Shown piece by piece: positions 17,930 to 27,157 of a stretch of 64,000 nt of DNA; the stretch's first letter is position 1, and each line of letters opens with the position of its first letter. The notes beneath the pieces were generated by a model. The model had not been told where the DNA came from. It made no database searches and worked only from the letters and a program-made list of their open reading frames with translations. Origin of the DNA: Actinokineospora xionganensis (GTDB taxonomy: Bacteria; Actinomycetota; Actinomycetes; Mycobacteriales; Pseudonocardiaceae); NCBI RefSeq assembly GCF_014323725.1, contig NZ_JABVED010000010.1:1-64000 (forward strand). Direction: 5' to 3'. A program made the position numbers and the translations under genes.

Positions 17930-18003
17930 CTGTCCACACCCGATGCCAAGTTATCCACAAAGCCCAGGAGGCTATCCACAGGCGGCTGTGGGTTTCGTCC
18001 ACG
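17930..18003 (+). promoter_or_regulatory. Phased DnaA-box-like 9-mer array
   Basis: CTGTCCACA (17930), TTATCCACA (17951) and CTATCCACA (17972) recur at exactly 21-bp intervals on one strand, and a weaker TCGTCCACG lies at 17995. TTATCCACA is the consensus bacterial DnaA box, and 21 bp is about two helical turns. The stretch lies in the 375-bp gap between clpB and the MarR gene, in which I see no coding frame. Confidence 0.5.
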
Positions 18004-18138
18004 AACGGACGCAGGCGGATAAGGGAAGCCGCCAAGTGGGTGGTATCTCGGCGGCGAGCGATCACACTGTGGCGATCAAACCGGCTGTACGCAGCGGAAA
18101 CGCCGGGTGTCGACGAGGTCGCCGAGAAGTGGATCTGA

Positions 18139-18579
18139 TCACAGGTCGGCGTTCAGCTTGCCGAGCAGGCGCGAGAACTCGCTCAGATCGTCGGTGGACC
18201 ACTTGCCGAACATGGCGCGCAGCTTCTGCCACCGGTCGTTGCGCACCTTGGCCAGCCGCTCCGAGCCGGTCTCGGTGAGCTGCACAAGCCGGGCGCGACC
18301 GTCGGAGGGGTCGGGCACCCGCTCGATCAGGGACAACTCGGTGAGCCGGGCGATCTGCCTGCTGACAGTGGACTTGTCGAGACCCGTCCGCTCGACCACA
18401 TCCGCCGCCCGCACCGCGCCGATGTCGTTGAGATGCAGGAGAAGGGCATAGGAGGCGCCGTCGAGGCCGGGATGCACCTTGGCCGCGAGGGTCAGCGAGA
18501 CGCTGCGCGCGCGGCCGAACAGCTTCGACAGTTCGGATTCGAGCGCCTGTGCCGCCTGTTCGCGCATGTTCTCGGTCAC
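18139..18579 (-). CDS. MarR family transcriptional regulator
   Basis: The protein is about 146 aa with a winged helix: VRAADVVERTGLDKSTVSRQI as the recognition helix-turn-helix, followed by LSLIERVPDPSDGRARLVQLT, the wing with the typical D-x-R-D/A-x-R pattern. Long N- and C-terminal helices form the dimer. GTG 18579 is preferred because GGGAG is spaced six bases before it; an ATG at 18606 would add nine residues. No divergent target is adjacent, so the regulated gene is unclear. Such regulators usually respond to phenolics or oxidative stress. Confidence 0.88.
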   Translation of the reverse strand: MTENMREQAAQALESELSKLFGRARSVSLTLAAKVHPGLDGASYALLLHLNDIGAVRAADVVERTGLDKSTVSRQIARLTELSLIERVPDPSDGRARLVQLTETGSERLAKVRNDRWQKLRAMFGKWSTDDLSEFSRLLGKLNADL

Positions 18580-18964
18580 CGAGATCTCCCATGGATGCTC
18601 CGGCATCGCGCCGGAAAGGAATTAGGCCGCCACGACCCGGGCCTGCCCTGACCCGGACAGGCTCACTGCGTCCCAGGATTCTGTCAGTGGTGGACGCCAG
18701 GTTGAGCGGCAAGTCCCGGTTCCGCCGTCAGCCGACCCCTGCTCAGGAGCAGGTGTTGGATCGGGAGGCGCGCGAGCGCCAAGCCGTCCTCCGGTGCGGT
18801 CCTGTGGCCTCGCCGCCAACGCCGACGTGAACGCGGCACCCGATATTCGACTCGCGGCAGGGCATGCCGTGACCGCACGGGAGCCCCACCGTTGGGTGAG
18901 CCTGCGAACCGTGAACCCTCAACGCGACGACCACGTGTTGCGGTCGCTGTTGGAATCCCTGCCT
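18580..18964. other. Non-coding gap between MarR and PPOX-like genes
   Basis: No convincing gene is seen in these 385 bp; open frames here are arginine/proline-rich and lack ribosome sites. A perfect 16-bp palindrome with CCTGCTC and GAGCAGG arms lies at 18738-18753 and is a candidate site or small hairpin. Confidence 0.5.
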
Positions 18965-19360
18965 TCAGGCGAGGGAGGATGTCAAATAGGTCTCGTCCAC
19001 ATCGACCAGCACCCACCGCTCCGGGCCCGTGACCTCGGCAGGCAGATCATCTCGCGCGACGGAGTGTGCGCGGCCGTTGATGTGCAGCCCGCGGACGGCG
19101 GGCCCGAGGTCGATCAACAGGATCCCGACCCGGGCGCCGTCGGGCAGTGGCTCGGTTTCCGGGTAGGCGATGCGGCGGTCATCGATCACCCGGATGAAAC
19201 CGGGCGGGCCCTGCCGCACCACCTCGGCACAGCCGCCGTCGGCGTCGGCGGTGGCGATGTAGGCCATGCCGACCCCGCCGATGAATTCAGCGGCCCGGTC
19301 GTCGAGCGGACCGTGCGACGCGCAGAGGTCGGCAGCCATGAAGGCGAGGTCGTGCAACAC
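18965..19360 (-). CDS. Pyridoxamine 5'-phosphate oxidase family (PPOX-class) protein
   Basis: The 131-aa protein is a split-barrel flavin/F420-binding-fold protein. The central part reads GMAYIATADADGG...RQGPPGFIRVIDD, then VGILLIDLG and LHINGRAH, the succession seen in PNPOx-like proteins of this size. It is shorter than typical members, ending soon after the last predicted strand (DVDETYLTSSLA), and lacks the usual CxKyIPR-type tail. Function is inferred only at fold level: flavin or F420-dependent reduction, or haem/flavin binding. The start could be GTG 19360 or TTG 19357; GGAG lies just upstream. Confidence 0.65.
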   Translation of the reverse strand: MLHDLAFMAADLCASHGPLDDRAAEFIGGVGMAYIATADADGGCAEVVRQGPPGFIRVIDDRRIAYPETEPLPDGARVGILLIDLGPAVRGLHINGRAHSVARDDLPAEVTGPERWVLVDVDETYLTSSLA

Positions 19361-19586
19361 GGCTCCACCGTTTCACAAGGATCATCCGAATGCGTCATCT
19401 GCCCTGCGTAAGTCAGCCATTAGGCGGATCTTTGGTGACGTGGCGTGAGGATACGGCACACCTTAGGGTGATCTTCGCGGCTCTTTCATGGAATCGGACT
19501 ACGCTGAACACTCCGTCGGGGGATGTCGCTCTAGTACCGTGTTGCCAGGCTTAACCGGCGCCGAGAGGTGGAGTCACCCCCCGATC

Positions 19587-20762
19587 ATGACAGCCAACGC
19601 CCTGGTGAGCCCCATCCCAAGCTCACATCCTCGGACCGACTCGCCCACCGCCGTGTCGACGATGGTGCGCCTGGTCCGGGAGAGCTTCGCGGTGGTGGAG
19701 CCCCATGCCGAAGAGGTCGCACAGTTCTTCTACGGGATGCTTTTCACGATCGAGCCGTCGGCCCGCGAGATGTTCCCCGCCAACATGCAGGTCCAGCGGT
19801 CCCGCCTGCTGCGTGCCCTCGTGCACGTCGTGCAGATGGTCGACCGGCCGGACGACCTGGTGCCGTTCCTGCAGCAACTCGGGCGTGACCACCGCAAGTT
19901 CGGCGTCGTCAGCACGCACTATGAGGCCGTCGGGATGGCGCTGATCTCGTCGGTCAAGAAGTTCGCCGGCCCCGCGTGGACCGACGAGGTCGAACGCGCC
20001 TGGGCCGAGGCGTACACGATCATGGCCCGCTCCATGCTCGACGCGGCCGCGGCCGACGAGGGGCCTGCGTACTGGCCCGCCGAGGTCATCTCGCACGAGC
20101 GGATCGGCTGGGAGATCGCCATCGTGCGGGTCCGGCCGCACTACCCGGTGCCGTACCTGCCGGGGCAGTACGTGAGCGTCGAAGTCCCGCAACGCCCCAG
20201 GTTATGGCGGTATCTGACGCCGGCCAACGCTCCGCGAGCCGACGGGACCATCGACTTCCACATCCGCGGCGTCGAGGGCGGTTGGGTCAGCCGGTCGATC
20301 GTGGCGCACGCGAACGTGGGCGACACGTGGAAGATGGGCCCGCCGATGGGCCGGATCAGCGTCTCCCGCGAGGCCTCACGCGACGTGCTGATGGTCGCGG
20401 GCGGAACCGGGGTCTCGCCGATGCGGGCGATCATCGACCACCTGTCGCAGTGGGGGCAGAACCCGCACGTCCACCTGTTCATCGGTGGGCGGATCGAAGA
20501 GGACCTCTACGACGTGCCCGCGCTGCAGAGCATCGCCGCGGTGAACCCCTGGCTGACGGTGGTGCCGGTGGTGGAGGAAGCCGGCATTCCCGGGACTGAG
20601 CAAGGGACTCTGGCCGACGTCGTGACCAGGTATGGGGCTTGGGGAGATCGGGACGTGCTGGTGTCCGGCTCCCCGGGGATGATCCGGGCGACCGTTTCCC
20701 GGATGCTCGTGGCAGGCACCCCGCTGGACCGGATCACGTACGACCCGTTCACCGTCGACTAG
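19587..20762 (+). CDS. Globin-FAD/NAD(P) reductase fusion (flavohaemoglobin-like)
   Basis: The 391-aa protein has a globin domain at residues ~20-150 and a ferredoxin-NADP reductase-type domain at ~155-391. The probable proximal haem histidine is H102 in GRDHRKFGV, the region normally H-x4-G. In the reductase half, the FAD motif is reduced (RLWRYLTPANA in place of RxYS) and the NAD(P) motif is GGTGVSPM. It resembles the Rv0385-type, sometimes called type II flavohaemoglobin, which lies beside clpB in M. tuberculosis and differs from NO-detoxifying Hmp. A likely role is in redox or D-lactate-linked chemistry rather than NO dioxygenation, by family analogy. The ribosome site is weak. Confidence 0.88.
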   Translation: MTANALVSPIPSSHPRTDSPTAVSTMVRLVRESFAVVEPHAEEVAQFFYGMLFTIEPSAREMFPANMQVQRSRLLRALVHVVQMVDRPDDLVPFLQQLGRDHRKFGVVSTHYEAVGMALISSVKKFAGPAWTDEVERAWAEAYTIMARSMLDAAAADEGPAYWPAEVISHERIGWEIAIVRVRPHYPVPYLPGQYVSVEVPQRPRLWRYLTPANAPRADGTIDFHIRGVEGGWVSRSIVAHANVGDTWKMGPPMGRISVSREASRDVLMVAGGTGVSPMRAIIDHLSQWGQNPHVHLFIGGRIEEDLYDVPALQSIAAVNPWLTVVPVVEEAGIPGTEQGTLADVVTRYGAWGDRDVLVSGSPGMIRATVSRMLVAGTPLDRITYDPFTVD

Positions 20763-20928
20763 GCGAGCCGAAACCAGGCGCCGACGGAACGCCCGCATCG
20801 CTACGGTTCCACCGCACTCCCGGTGCGTGGCCCACGGTTGCTTCCTTCGCACAGACCAGCACCGCGGGCCGGTTGGATCTCGGGAGCGACAACGTCAGCT
20901 GTGGGCTCGGTGCGCGGGTAACGGTTAC

Positions 20929-20975
20929 GTCCCTCTTCCAACGGGGCAACGCGGGTTCGAATCCCGTCGGCTCGC
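20929..20975 (+). pseudogene. tRNA 3'-half-like remnant (Gly-TCC-like)
   Basis: A 17-nt T-arm (GCGGG, loop TTCGAAT, CCCGT; 20951-20967) is followed by a 7-nt strand CGGCTCG. Before it is an anticodon-arm-like hairpin with loop CTTCCAA (TCC at 20937-20939) and one stem mismatch. No D-arm or pairing 5' acceptor strand exists in the normal position, so it is not a working tRNA. The only complementary CGAGCCG is at 20764, about 200 bp upstream. It may be a decayed tRNA or an integration-site remnant. Confidence 0.5.
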
Positions 20976-21017
20976 CTGATTGGGTGGTTCGCCGTACTGG
21001 TGCCTGTTTGGGTTCGC

Positions 21018-21049
21018 CGGGGTCTTGGCGGGTGGGTTAGCCGACCCCG
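21018..21049. terminator. Possible terminator hairpin
   Basis: CGGGGTC (21018-21024) pairs with GACCCCG (21043-21049), with inner GGC/GCC. It lies between the convergent globin-reductase gene and hspR, but there is no T-run. Confidence 0.4.
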
Positions 21050-21254
21050 GGTCTTGGCCCTTGCGAATCAGGGCGTGGGTGGGGCAACCAGCCAAACAGG
21101 CCGTTCTGTCGCACCCCTTGCGCCTTGCCGTGTTCGGCGCGGGCCAACCAGCCATACAAACGATCCGCACTGTCCCGATCCCCACTGCCCCACGCGCTGG
21201 TGAAACGTGAAGGTCGACTGTCCGCGCCTGGGCTGTCCCTGTTCGCGGCGGGAG

Positions 21255-21680
21255 TCAGCGGCGGGGCTGGGGGCGCCAGACTACGAGGGCCGTCTGCTGG
21301 CGTACCGGAACCAAGTCGTTTCGGTAGGACTTGTGGATGGCGGCGGCGGCTTGTTCGGCGGCCGCGTAGGCCGAGGCGAGTTCCTGGGTCAGTTCCGAGA
21401 TTCGGTCGCGCAGGGCGTCTACTTCGTTTTCCAGTTCGATGATGCGTTTGATGCCCGCCAGGTTCACGCCGTCCTCTTGGGACAGTCGCTGTACCTCGCG
21501 GAGCAGTGCGATGTCGCGCATCGAGTAGCGGCGGCCGCCGCCGGAGGTTCGGCCTGGGGAGACCAGGCCCTGGCGGTCGTAGCTGCGCAGGGTTTGGGCG
21601 TGCAGGCCGGACAGCTGTGCCGCCACCGAGATCACGAAGACCGGGGTGTCCTCGTCGGCCCCGGGCGGGAAGGGGTTCAT
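21255..21680 (-). CDS. hspR: Heat shock repressor HspR (MerR family)
   Basis: The 141-aa repressor has a MerR-like winged [39 protein letters not shown] (motif seen at residues ~22-57), then a coiled coil (residues ~80-110). It binds HAIR sites and, in Streptomyces and mycobacteria, uses DnaK as corepressor. It is the last gene of dnaK-grpE-dnaJ-hspR and overlaps dnaJ by 4 bp (ATGA). Its targets here are the dnaK promoter (25392-25440) and clpB (17815), forming a negative feedback loop. Confidence 0.96.
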   Translation of the reverse strand: MNPFPPGADEDTPVFVISVAAQLSGLHAQTLRSYDRQGLVSPGRTSGGGRRYSMRDIALLREVQRLSQEDGVNLAGIKRIIELENEVDALRDRISELTQELASAYAAAEQAAAAIHKSYRNDLVPVRQQTALVVWRPQPRR

Positions 21681-22849
21681 GACTCCCTCGCCTTCTGCAC
21701 CATCGCCGTCAGCTCCGGGCGCGGGTCGTGCGCGTTGGTTGCCGCCGCGTACGCCTCGAGGGCGGACTTGGCTGCGTCGTCGAGCGTCGGGGGGACGGTT
21801 ACGGCGAGGGTGACCAGCAGGTCTCCTGCCTGTCCGTCCCGCTTGACCACACCCTTGCCGCGCACGCGGAGGACTCGGCCCGGGGTGGTGCCCGGGGTGA
21901 CTCGCAGCGAGACCGGCGCGTCGAGGGTGGGGACCGTCAAAGTCGTGCCGAGGGCCAGTTCCGGGTAGGTGACCGGGACCTTCAGGGTGAGATCGTTGCC
22001 GTTGCGGCCGAAGACGGCGTGCGGCGTGACGTGCACGCGGACATACAAGTCGCCCGCGGCGGCGCCCTGGCGGCCGGGTTCACCCTGGCCCGCCAGGCGG
22101 ATGCGCTGGTCGTCCTCGACGCCCGCGGGGATCCGGACGGTGAGCGTCCGGGTCTTGGTGCTGACGCCCTCGCCACCGCAGTCGGGGCACGGGTCGTCGA
22201 TGGTGCGGCCGGTGCCGCGGCAGTCGCGACAGGGCTCGCTGAACGCGAAGGCGCCCTGGCTGCGGCTGACCAGGCCCACGCCACCGCAGGTGACGCAGAT
22301 CTTGGGGGAGCTGCCGGGACGGGCGCCCGAACCGTGACAGGTGTCGCAGGTGGACGGGCTGGACAGTCGCAAGGGGACAGTGGCGCCCTTGACCGCTTCG
22401 ACGAAGTCGATGCGGACCTCGGTCTCCACGTCCGCCCCGCGCCGCGGTCGGTTGCCCGCGGTGGTCGCGCCCGCGCGGGTGCGGCCGAACAGGTTGCCGA
22501 GCAGGTCGCTGAAACCGCCGCCGCCGAAGCCGGGCTGGCCGGACTGGCCGCCGAAGTCGAAGTCGAACCCGCCGCCACCGCCGCCGAAACCGCCGGGGCG
22601 GAAGCCGCTGGAGCCGAACATCGACCGGGCCTCGTCGTACTGCTTGCGCTTGTCCGGGTCGCCCAGGACGCCGTAGGCCTCCGACACCGACTTGAACTTG
22701 GCCTCGGCGTCGGTGTTGCCCGGGTTGGCGTCCGGGTGCAGCTCGCGGGCGAGCTTGCGGTACGCCTTCTTGATTTCCGCCTCACCGGCGTCGGAGGAGA
22801 CGCCAAGCTCGCGATAGAAGTCCTTGTCGATCCAGTCCCTAGCGCTCAC
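21677..22849 (-). CDS. dnaJ: Chaperone DnaJ (type I Hsp40)
   Basis: The 390-aa type I J-protein has a J-domain at residues ~8-75, where the HPD tripeptide lies in [13 protein letters not shown] long glycine/phenylalanine-rich region follows (~85-125). The zinc-finger region has four CxxCxGxG repeats ([32 protein letters not shown]), then the substrate-binding C-terminal domains. It stimulates DnaK ATPase and hands over unfolded clients. The GTG start has AGGAGGAG upstream. It is third gene of the operon, 20 bp after grpE and overlapping hspR. Confidence 0.97.
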   Translation of the reverse strand: MSARDWIDKDFYRELGVSSDAGEAEIKKAYRKLARELHPDANPGNTDAEAKFKSVSEAYGVLGDPDKRKQYDEARSMFGSSGFRPGGFGGGGGGFDFDFGGQSGQPGFGGGGFSDLLGNLFGRTRAGATTAGNRPRRGADVETEVRIDFVEAVKGATVPLRLSSPSTCDTCHGSGARPGSSPKICVTCGGVGLVSRSQGAFAFSEPCRDCRGTGRTIDDPCPDCGGEGVSTKTRTLTVRIPAGVEDDQRIRLAGQGEPGRQGAAAGDLYVRVHVTPHAVFGRNGNDLTLKVPVTYPELALGTTLTVPTLDAPVSLRVTPGTTPGRVLRVRGKGVVKRDGQAGDLLVTLAVTVPPTLDDAAKSALEAYAAATNAHDPRPELTAMVQKARES

Positions 22850-22869
22850 CGGACGTCTCCTCCTTTCGC

Positions 22870-23505
22870 TCAGTTCTGTTCGTCGGCCGCTTGGTCGACG
22901 ATGACCGGACCCGCTTCGGCGTCGGTGACCGCCACCAGCGCCGCGCGCAGGGTCCGGTCGCCGAAGCGGTAACCGCGGCGCAGGACGCCGGTGACCGTCG
23001 GGCCCGCCACGTCCGGGGACGTGTTGTGCTGGACGGCTTCGTGCACCGACGGGTCGAACGGCTCGCCCTCGTGGCCGAACGGTTCGAGGCCCGCCTTCTG
23101 CAGCGCGGCCGCCAGCTTCTCGGCCACCGCCTTGAAGGCGCCGGTCAGGTCGCCGTGGGCGCCTGCCCGCTCGATGTCGTCGAGGACCGACAGCATCTCG
23201 TTGACCACCTGCGCCTTGGCCGCGGTGGCGACGACCTCGCGGTCGCGGTCCACGCGCTTGCGGTAGTTGGCGTACTCGGCCTGCAGGCGCTGCAGGTCCG
23301 CGGTGCGCTCGTCGAGCTGCGCCTTGAACTCCGCGGCCGGATCGAGCTCGTCGACCTGGACGGTTTCGGGCTCGGGCGCTGCGTGGGCGGGTGCCGCGGC
23401 GTCGTCCGAGGCTGTGCGGATCTCCCCGGTCTCCGGGTCGATCCGTCGCCGATCACGCACCACGACCTGCGGCTCCTCGCCGTCAGAGCTGTGCTGATCG
23501 GTCAC
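22870..23505 (-). CDS. grpE: Nucleotide exchange factor GrpE
   Basis: The 211-aa protein has a long charged coiled-coil helix (about residues 55-110: [20 protein letters not shown]...) and a C-terminal beta domain ([19 protein letters not shown]), the GrpE signature that opens the DnaK nucleotide cleft. The N-terminal ~50 residues are acidic and disordered, as in actinobacterial GrpE. It starts with GTG overlapping the dnaK stop by 4 bp, giving coupled translation. Confidence 0.97.
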   Translation of the reverse strand: MTDQHSSDGEEPQVVVRDRRRIDPETGEIRTASDDAAAPAHAAPEPETVQVDELDPAAEFKAQLDERTADLQRLQAEYANYRKRVDRDREVVATAAKAQVVNEMLSVLDDIERAGAHGDLTGAFKAVAEKLAAALQKAGLEPFGHEGEPFDPSVHEAVQHNTSPDVAGPTVTGVLRRGYRFGDRTLRAALVAVTDAEAGPVIVDQAADEQN

Positions 23506-25352
23506 TTCTTCTCCTTGTCCTCGTCCACGATCTCGGCGTCGACGACGTCGTCGGCCGCGTCGGGCTTGGGCGCCTCGGTGGAGCCTTCGCCCGCGGCCGC
23601 GTCCGCGCCGGTGTTGGCGTAGAGGGCCGAACCCATGGCCTGGGACTCGGTCGCGAGCTTCTCCATCGCGGCCTTGATGGCCGGGATGTCGGTGCCCGCG
23701 AGCGCGGTGTTGGCCTCCGCGATGGCGGCGTTGACCTTCTCCTTGGCCTCGGCCGGGATCTTCTCGTCGTTGTCCTTGACGAACTTCTCCGTCTGGTAGA
23801 CGAGCGTCTCGGCCTGGTTGCGGACCTCGGCCTCCTCGCGGCGCTTCTTGTCCTCCTCCGCGTGCGCCTCGGCGTCCTTGACCATGCGGTCGATGTCTTC
23901 CTTCGGCAGCGCGGAGCCGCCGGTGATGGTCATCGACTGCTCCTTGCCGGTGCCGAGGTCCTTCGCGCCGACGTGCACGATGCCGTTCGCGTCGATGTCG
24001 AAGGTGACCTCGATCTGCGGCACGCCACGGGGGGCGGGCGGCAGGCCGGTCAGGTCGAAGGTGCCGAGCTTCTTGTTGTCCGCGGCGAAGTCGCGCTCAC
24101 CCTGGAACACCTGGATGCCCACGGTGGTCTGGTTGTCGTCGGCGGTGGAGAAGATCTCCGAACGCTTGGTCGGGATGGTGGTGTTGCGCTCGATGAGCTT
24201 GGTGAACACCCCGCCCTTGGTCTCGATGCCGAGCGAGAGCGGCGTGACGTCGAGCAGCAGGACGTCCTTGACCTCGCCCTTGAGCACACCGGCCTGCAGC
24301 GCGGCGCCGACGGCGACGACCTCGTCCGGGTTGACGCCCTTGTTGGCCTCGCGGCCGCCGGTCAGCTCCTTGACCAGCTCGGCCACGGCGGGCATGCGGG
24401 TGGAGCCACCCACGAGCACCACGTGGTCGATCTCGCCGACGGAGACGCCCGCGTCCTTGACGACGTTGTTGAACGGCGCCCGGGTGCGGTCGAGCAGGTC
24501 GGCGGTGATGCGCTGGAACTCGGCCCTGGTCAGGGTCTCGTCCAGGAACATCGGGTTCTTCTCGGAGTCGACCGTGATGTAGGGCAGGTTGATGTTGGCG
24601 CTGTTCGAGCTGGACAGCTCGATCTTCGCCTTCTCGGCGGCCTCGCGGATGCGCTGCAGCGCCATCTTGTCCTTGGTCAGGTCGATGCCGTTGCTCGCCT
24701 TGAACTTCTCGACCAGCCAGTCGACGATGCGCTGGTCCCAGTCGTCGCCACCGAGGTGGTTGTCGCCGGAGGTCGCGCGGACCTCGACGACGCCGTCGCC
24801 GATCTCGAGCAGCGAGACGTCGAACGTGCCGCCACCGAGGTCGAAGACCAGGATGGTCTGCTCCTTGGCGCCCTTGTCCAGGCCGTAGGCCAGGGCGGCA
24901 GCGGTGGGCTCGTTGACGATGCGGAGCACGTTGAGGCCGGCGATTTGACCGGCTTCCTTGGTGGCCTGCCGCTGCGCGTCCTCGAAGTACGCGGGGACGG
25001 TGATGACGGCGTCGGTGATGGTCTCGCCCAGGTACGCCTCGGCGTCACGCTTGAGCTTCATCAACACGCGCGCGGAGATCTCCTGCGCGGTGTACGCCTT
25101 GCCGTCGATCTCGGCGGTCTTCCAGTCCTCGCCCATGTGCCGCTTGATCGAACGGACCGTCCGGTCGACGTTCGTCACAGCCTGGTTCTTGGCGGGCTGG
25201 CCGACCAGCACCTCACCGTTCTTGGCGAACGCGACGATGGAAGGGGTCGTCCGGGATCCCTCCGAGTTGGCGATAACCGTCGGTTCACCGCCCTCAAGGA
25301 CGGCGACGACGGAGTTGGTCGTCCCCAGGTCGATGCCGACCGCTCGCGCCAT
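23502..25352 (-). CDS. dnaK: Chaperone DnaK (Hsp70)
   Basis: The 616-aa Hsp70 has an ATPase domain (1-~360) beginning [20 protein letters not shown], with the phosphate loop [13 protein letters not shown] and adenosine motif [12 protein letters not shown], then the substrate-binding beta domain (~365-480; [14 protein letters not shown]) and helical lid. The tail ends [10 protein letters not shown]. The ATG at 25352 is preceded by GGAGGAAACACC. It heads the operon dnaK-grpE-dnaJ-hspR and is controlled by the two HAIR sites just upstream. It works with ClpB encoded at 15-18 kb. Confidence 0.99.
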   Translation of the reverse strand: MARAVGIDLGTTNSVVAVLEGGEPTVIANSEGSRTTPSIVAFAKNGEVLVGQPAKNQAVTNVDRTVRSIKRHMGEDWKTAEIDGKAYTAQEISARVLMKLKRDAEAYLGETITDAVITVPAYFEDAQRQATKEAGQIAGLNVLRIVNEPTAAALAYGLDKGAKEQTILVFDLGGGTFDVSLLEIGDGVVEVRATSGDNHLGGDDWDQRIVDWLVEKFKASNGIDLTKDKMALQRIREAAEKAKIELSSSNSANINLPYITVDSEKNPMFLDETLTRAEFQRITADLLDRTRAPFNNVVKDAGVSVGEIDHVVLVGGSTRMPAVAELVKELTGGREANKGVNPDEVVAVGAALQAGVLKGEVKDVLLLDVTPLSLGIETKGGVFTKLIERNTTIPTKRSEIFSTADDNQTTVGIQVFQGERDFAADNKKLGTFDLTGLPPAPRGVPQIEVTFDIDANGIVHVGAKDLGTGKEQSMTITGGSALPKEDIDRMVKDAEAHAEEDKKRREEAEVRNQAETLVYQTEKFVKDNDEKIPAEAKEKVNAAIAEANTALAGTDIPAIKAAMEKLATESQAMGSALYANTGADAAAGEGSTEAPKPDAADDVVDAEIVDEDKEKK

Positions 25353-25391
25353 GGTGTTTCCTCCTGCAGTAGCTGTGGTGCGTTCTCTAGA

Positions 25392-25440
25392 GTTGAGCGT
25401 ACCTGACTCAGTTTGCAGACTTGAGCCGTCCTCGCTCAAC
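25392..25440. promoter_or_regulatory. Two HAIR operators upstream of dnaK
   Basis: Site 1 is GTTGAGC-N7-ACTCAGT (25392-25412); site 2 is CTTGAGC-N7-GCTCAAC (25420-25440). Both match the HspR inverted repeat, with site 2 closer. They lie 40-88 bp before the dnaK start. Centre spacing is 28 bp. Confidence 0.9.
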
Positions 25441-25592
25441 CTTCCTGCAGGCCCAACGAGCGACTCGGCCACCTTGTTCCCGGTGTGACGCCCGCTACGA
25501 ACCTCTGCGGACTCGGAGCGCCAGGCCGCGCCCACACAGGAGCACCACCGCCACGCACAGGTGACGGTGGTGCGGGTTCGCCCTGGTCCCGC

Positions 25593-26366
25593 TCAGCCGA
25601 ATCGGATCGACACGTCGCCGCTGTCGGCCGCCACGTCCACCGCGTTGGCGGCCGCGACGTCGCTGCCGATGGCGTTGTCCAGGTCGCCGCTGTCCACCAC
25701 CGCGTTGACGCGGTACCTCCCCCGCGGGACGACGACCTGCACGCTGCCGCTGTTCGCCCGAGCCCGGACGTCCCCCACCTCGACCAGCGCCACCTCGACG
25801 CTCCCCGACGACGCCGCGATGTCGGCCGAGCCCCCCAGCCCGACCGCCTTGACGCTGCCCGATGAGACCTCGACCGACACGTTGTCCCCGATGTCGACCA
25901 GGTCGACCCGACCCGAGTCGGCCGCCACCGTCACCTTCCCGGCCACCTTGCGCACCGTCACGTCCCCCGACCCGGCGGACAGGTTGACCGAACCGGCGCC
26001 CTCGACCTCCACGTCCCCGGAGTCGATCTTGCCGCTGACCGTCACCCCCTCCGGGACGACCACGTCGTAGTCGACCCAGCAGTTCCGGACCGGGCAGGAC
26101 TGCAGGATCAGCACGTCGCCGTCGACCCGGTGCGTGGCGCCCGGCCGGTCGGCGTTGTGGTGCACCTGGCGGTGAACCCTGGTGGTCCCGCCCGTCCGGA
26201 TCTTGACGGCCCCCGAGTCGTTGGCCACGAGGACCGAGCGGATGGTCTGCCCCACGGCTTCGTTGTCCGCGAACTGCTCGGTGACCATTCCGCAGGCCCC
26301 CGACAGCAGCACCGCGCCCGCCACCCCCACGGCGAACACCCCCTGTAACAACGCTTTCCGCGCCAT
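25593..26366 (-). CDS. DUF4097-type beta-repeat lipoprotein
   Basis: The 257-aa protein has an N-terminal signal and lipobox LLSGAC (lipidated Cys at about residue 25). The rest is a repeated short-strand pattern rich in S-G-x-V units (KIDSGDVEVEG, SAGSGDVTVRK, AADSGRVDLVD, SSGSVKAVG), typical of DUF4097/adhesin-like right-handed beta structures. It should be a surface-exposed lipoprotein with an unknown partner. It is isolated between the dnaK promoter region and the TetR gene, and the codon use is ordinary. Confidence 0.82.
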   Translation of the reverse strand: MARKALLQGVFAVGVAGAVLLSGACGMVTEQFADNEAVGQTIRSVLVANDSGAVKIRTGGTTRVHRQVHHNADRPGATHRVDGDVLILQSCPVRNCWVDYDVVVPEGVTVSGKIDSGDVEVEGAGSVNLSAGSGDVTVRKVAGKVTVAADSGRVDLVDIGDNVSVEVSSGSVKAVGLGGSADIAASSGSVEVALVEVGDVRARANSGSVQVVVPRGRYRVNAVVDSGDLDNAIGSDVAAANAVDVAADSGDVSIRFG

Positions 26367-26584
26367 CCCGTCCCCCTCAATCCCGTGCCTCGACTGCCCA
26401 GAACGCTAGTGATCAGCGGCGGACGCGGGTATCAGGAATGCCCCCGAATCGACCCGGGGGATATCCCTACCTCCGAGTCCCGATCTCAGGGTCAGCCAGT
26501 CCCTTGATCGACGTTAGGTGGTGGACGTCGCGCCCACATCAGTCCTTCGATGGAGAGGACATCGGACTTTGGTCTTAGGACCAC

Positions 26585-27157
26585 TCAGCGCAGCGGGGCG
26601 AGCAGGTGCTCCACTACCGGCAGCAGTTCGGCCGCGGTGGGTGGCTCGTCGTCGATCAGGCCCTGCATGAGCATCCCGTCGACGCCTGCGAGGAAGGCGC
26701 GGAAGCCGACCTCGTCGGGGTGGCGGGCCAGGCTGGTGAGCACGTCGAGCCACATCCGGGCGGCCGGGCGCAGCTCGGGGCGGCGGGCGGCGAGCAGGTA
26801 CAACTCGTACTCGGCCATCGTGCGCCCGCGCCGGGGCCCGACGGCGAAGGCCAGCATCTCGGCGACCGCGGCGGCCGGGTTGCCGCCTTTGATCCGGCTC
26901 GACTCGATGAGGTCGCGCGCCTCCACCGCCATGCTCTCGGCAGACCAGGTCAGGGTGCCGACGAGCAGGTCGTCGAGACCGGCGAAGTGGTACGTGATCG
27001 ACGTCGGGGGCACCCCGGCCTCGCGCGCGACCGAGCGGTGGCTCACGCCGACGACGCCTTCGGCCTCGATTACCCGCAGGGTCGCCTCGACGATCTCCGT
27101 GCGCCGCCGGTTCCCGCGCGCTTTGCGGCCGTCGACCCGGCGGTAGGAGCGGGTCAG
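26585..27157 (-). CDS. TetR family regulator with apparent CTG start
   Basis: The 190-aa protein has the TetR HTH VSHRSVAREAGVPPTSITYHFAGLDDLL at about residues 33-60, followed by a helical ligand domain. No ATG, GTG or TTG exists in frame between the end of the SMR gene and the HTH. The best start is CTG at 27157, placed so that its last bases overlap the TGA stop of the SMR gene (CTGA), as in an ATGA junction. It therefore probably relies on translation from the efflux gene upstream. It probably represses the SMR operon and responds to a cationic drug or metabolite. Confidence 0.75.
   Translation of the reverse strand: MTRSYRRVDGRKARGNRRRTEIVEATLRVIEAEGVVGVSHRSVAREAGVPPTSITYHFAGLDDLLVGTLTWSAESMAVEARDLIESSRIKGGNPAAAVAEMLAFAVGPRRGRTMAEYELYLLAARRPELRPAARMWLDVLTSLARHPDEVGFRAFLAGVDGMLMQGLIDDEPPTAAELLPVVEHLLAPLR

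Larger units (their letters stand above)
20763..21254. other. 492-bp gene-free region
   Basis: Between the globin fusion and hspR I see no gene. The region holds the tRNA-like remnant, a GACCCCG/CGGGGTC hairpin at 21018-21049 that may terminate transcription, and two similar GGGC(C)AACCAGCCA segments near 21080 and 21142. A minus-strand frame here contains RRDSNPR, the usual antisense reading of a tRNA T-arm, and is not a gene. Confidence 0.6.

Noticed and set aside
17844-18278. Plus-strand frame in the clpB-MarR gap
   Set aside because: Low-complexity basic sequence with no ribosome site, and it runs into the MarR gene.
20764-20974. A split tRNA with a ~130-bp insertion joining GGCGAGCCG to CGGCTCGCC
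   Set aside because: The 5' segment lacks any D-arm sequence and forms part of the end of the globin gene, so chance complementarity is more likely.
20925-21185. Minus-strand small frame containing SRRDSNPR
   Set aside because: This peptide is the usual antisense translation of a tRNA T-arm, here the tRNA-like remnant.
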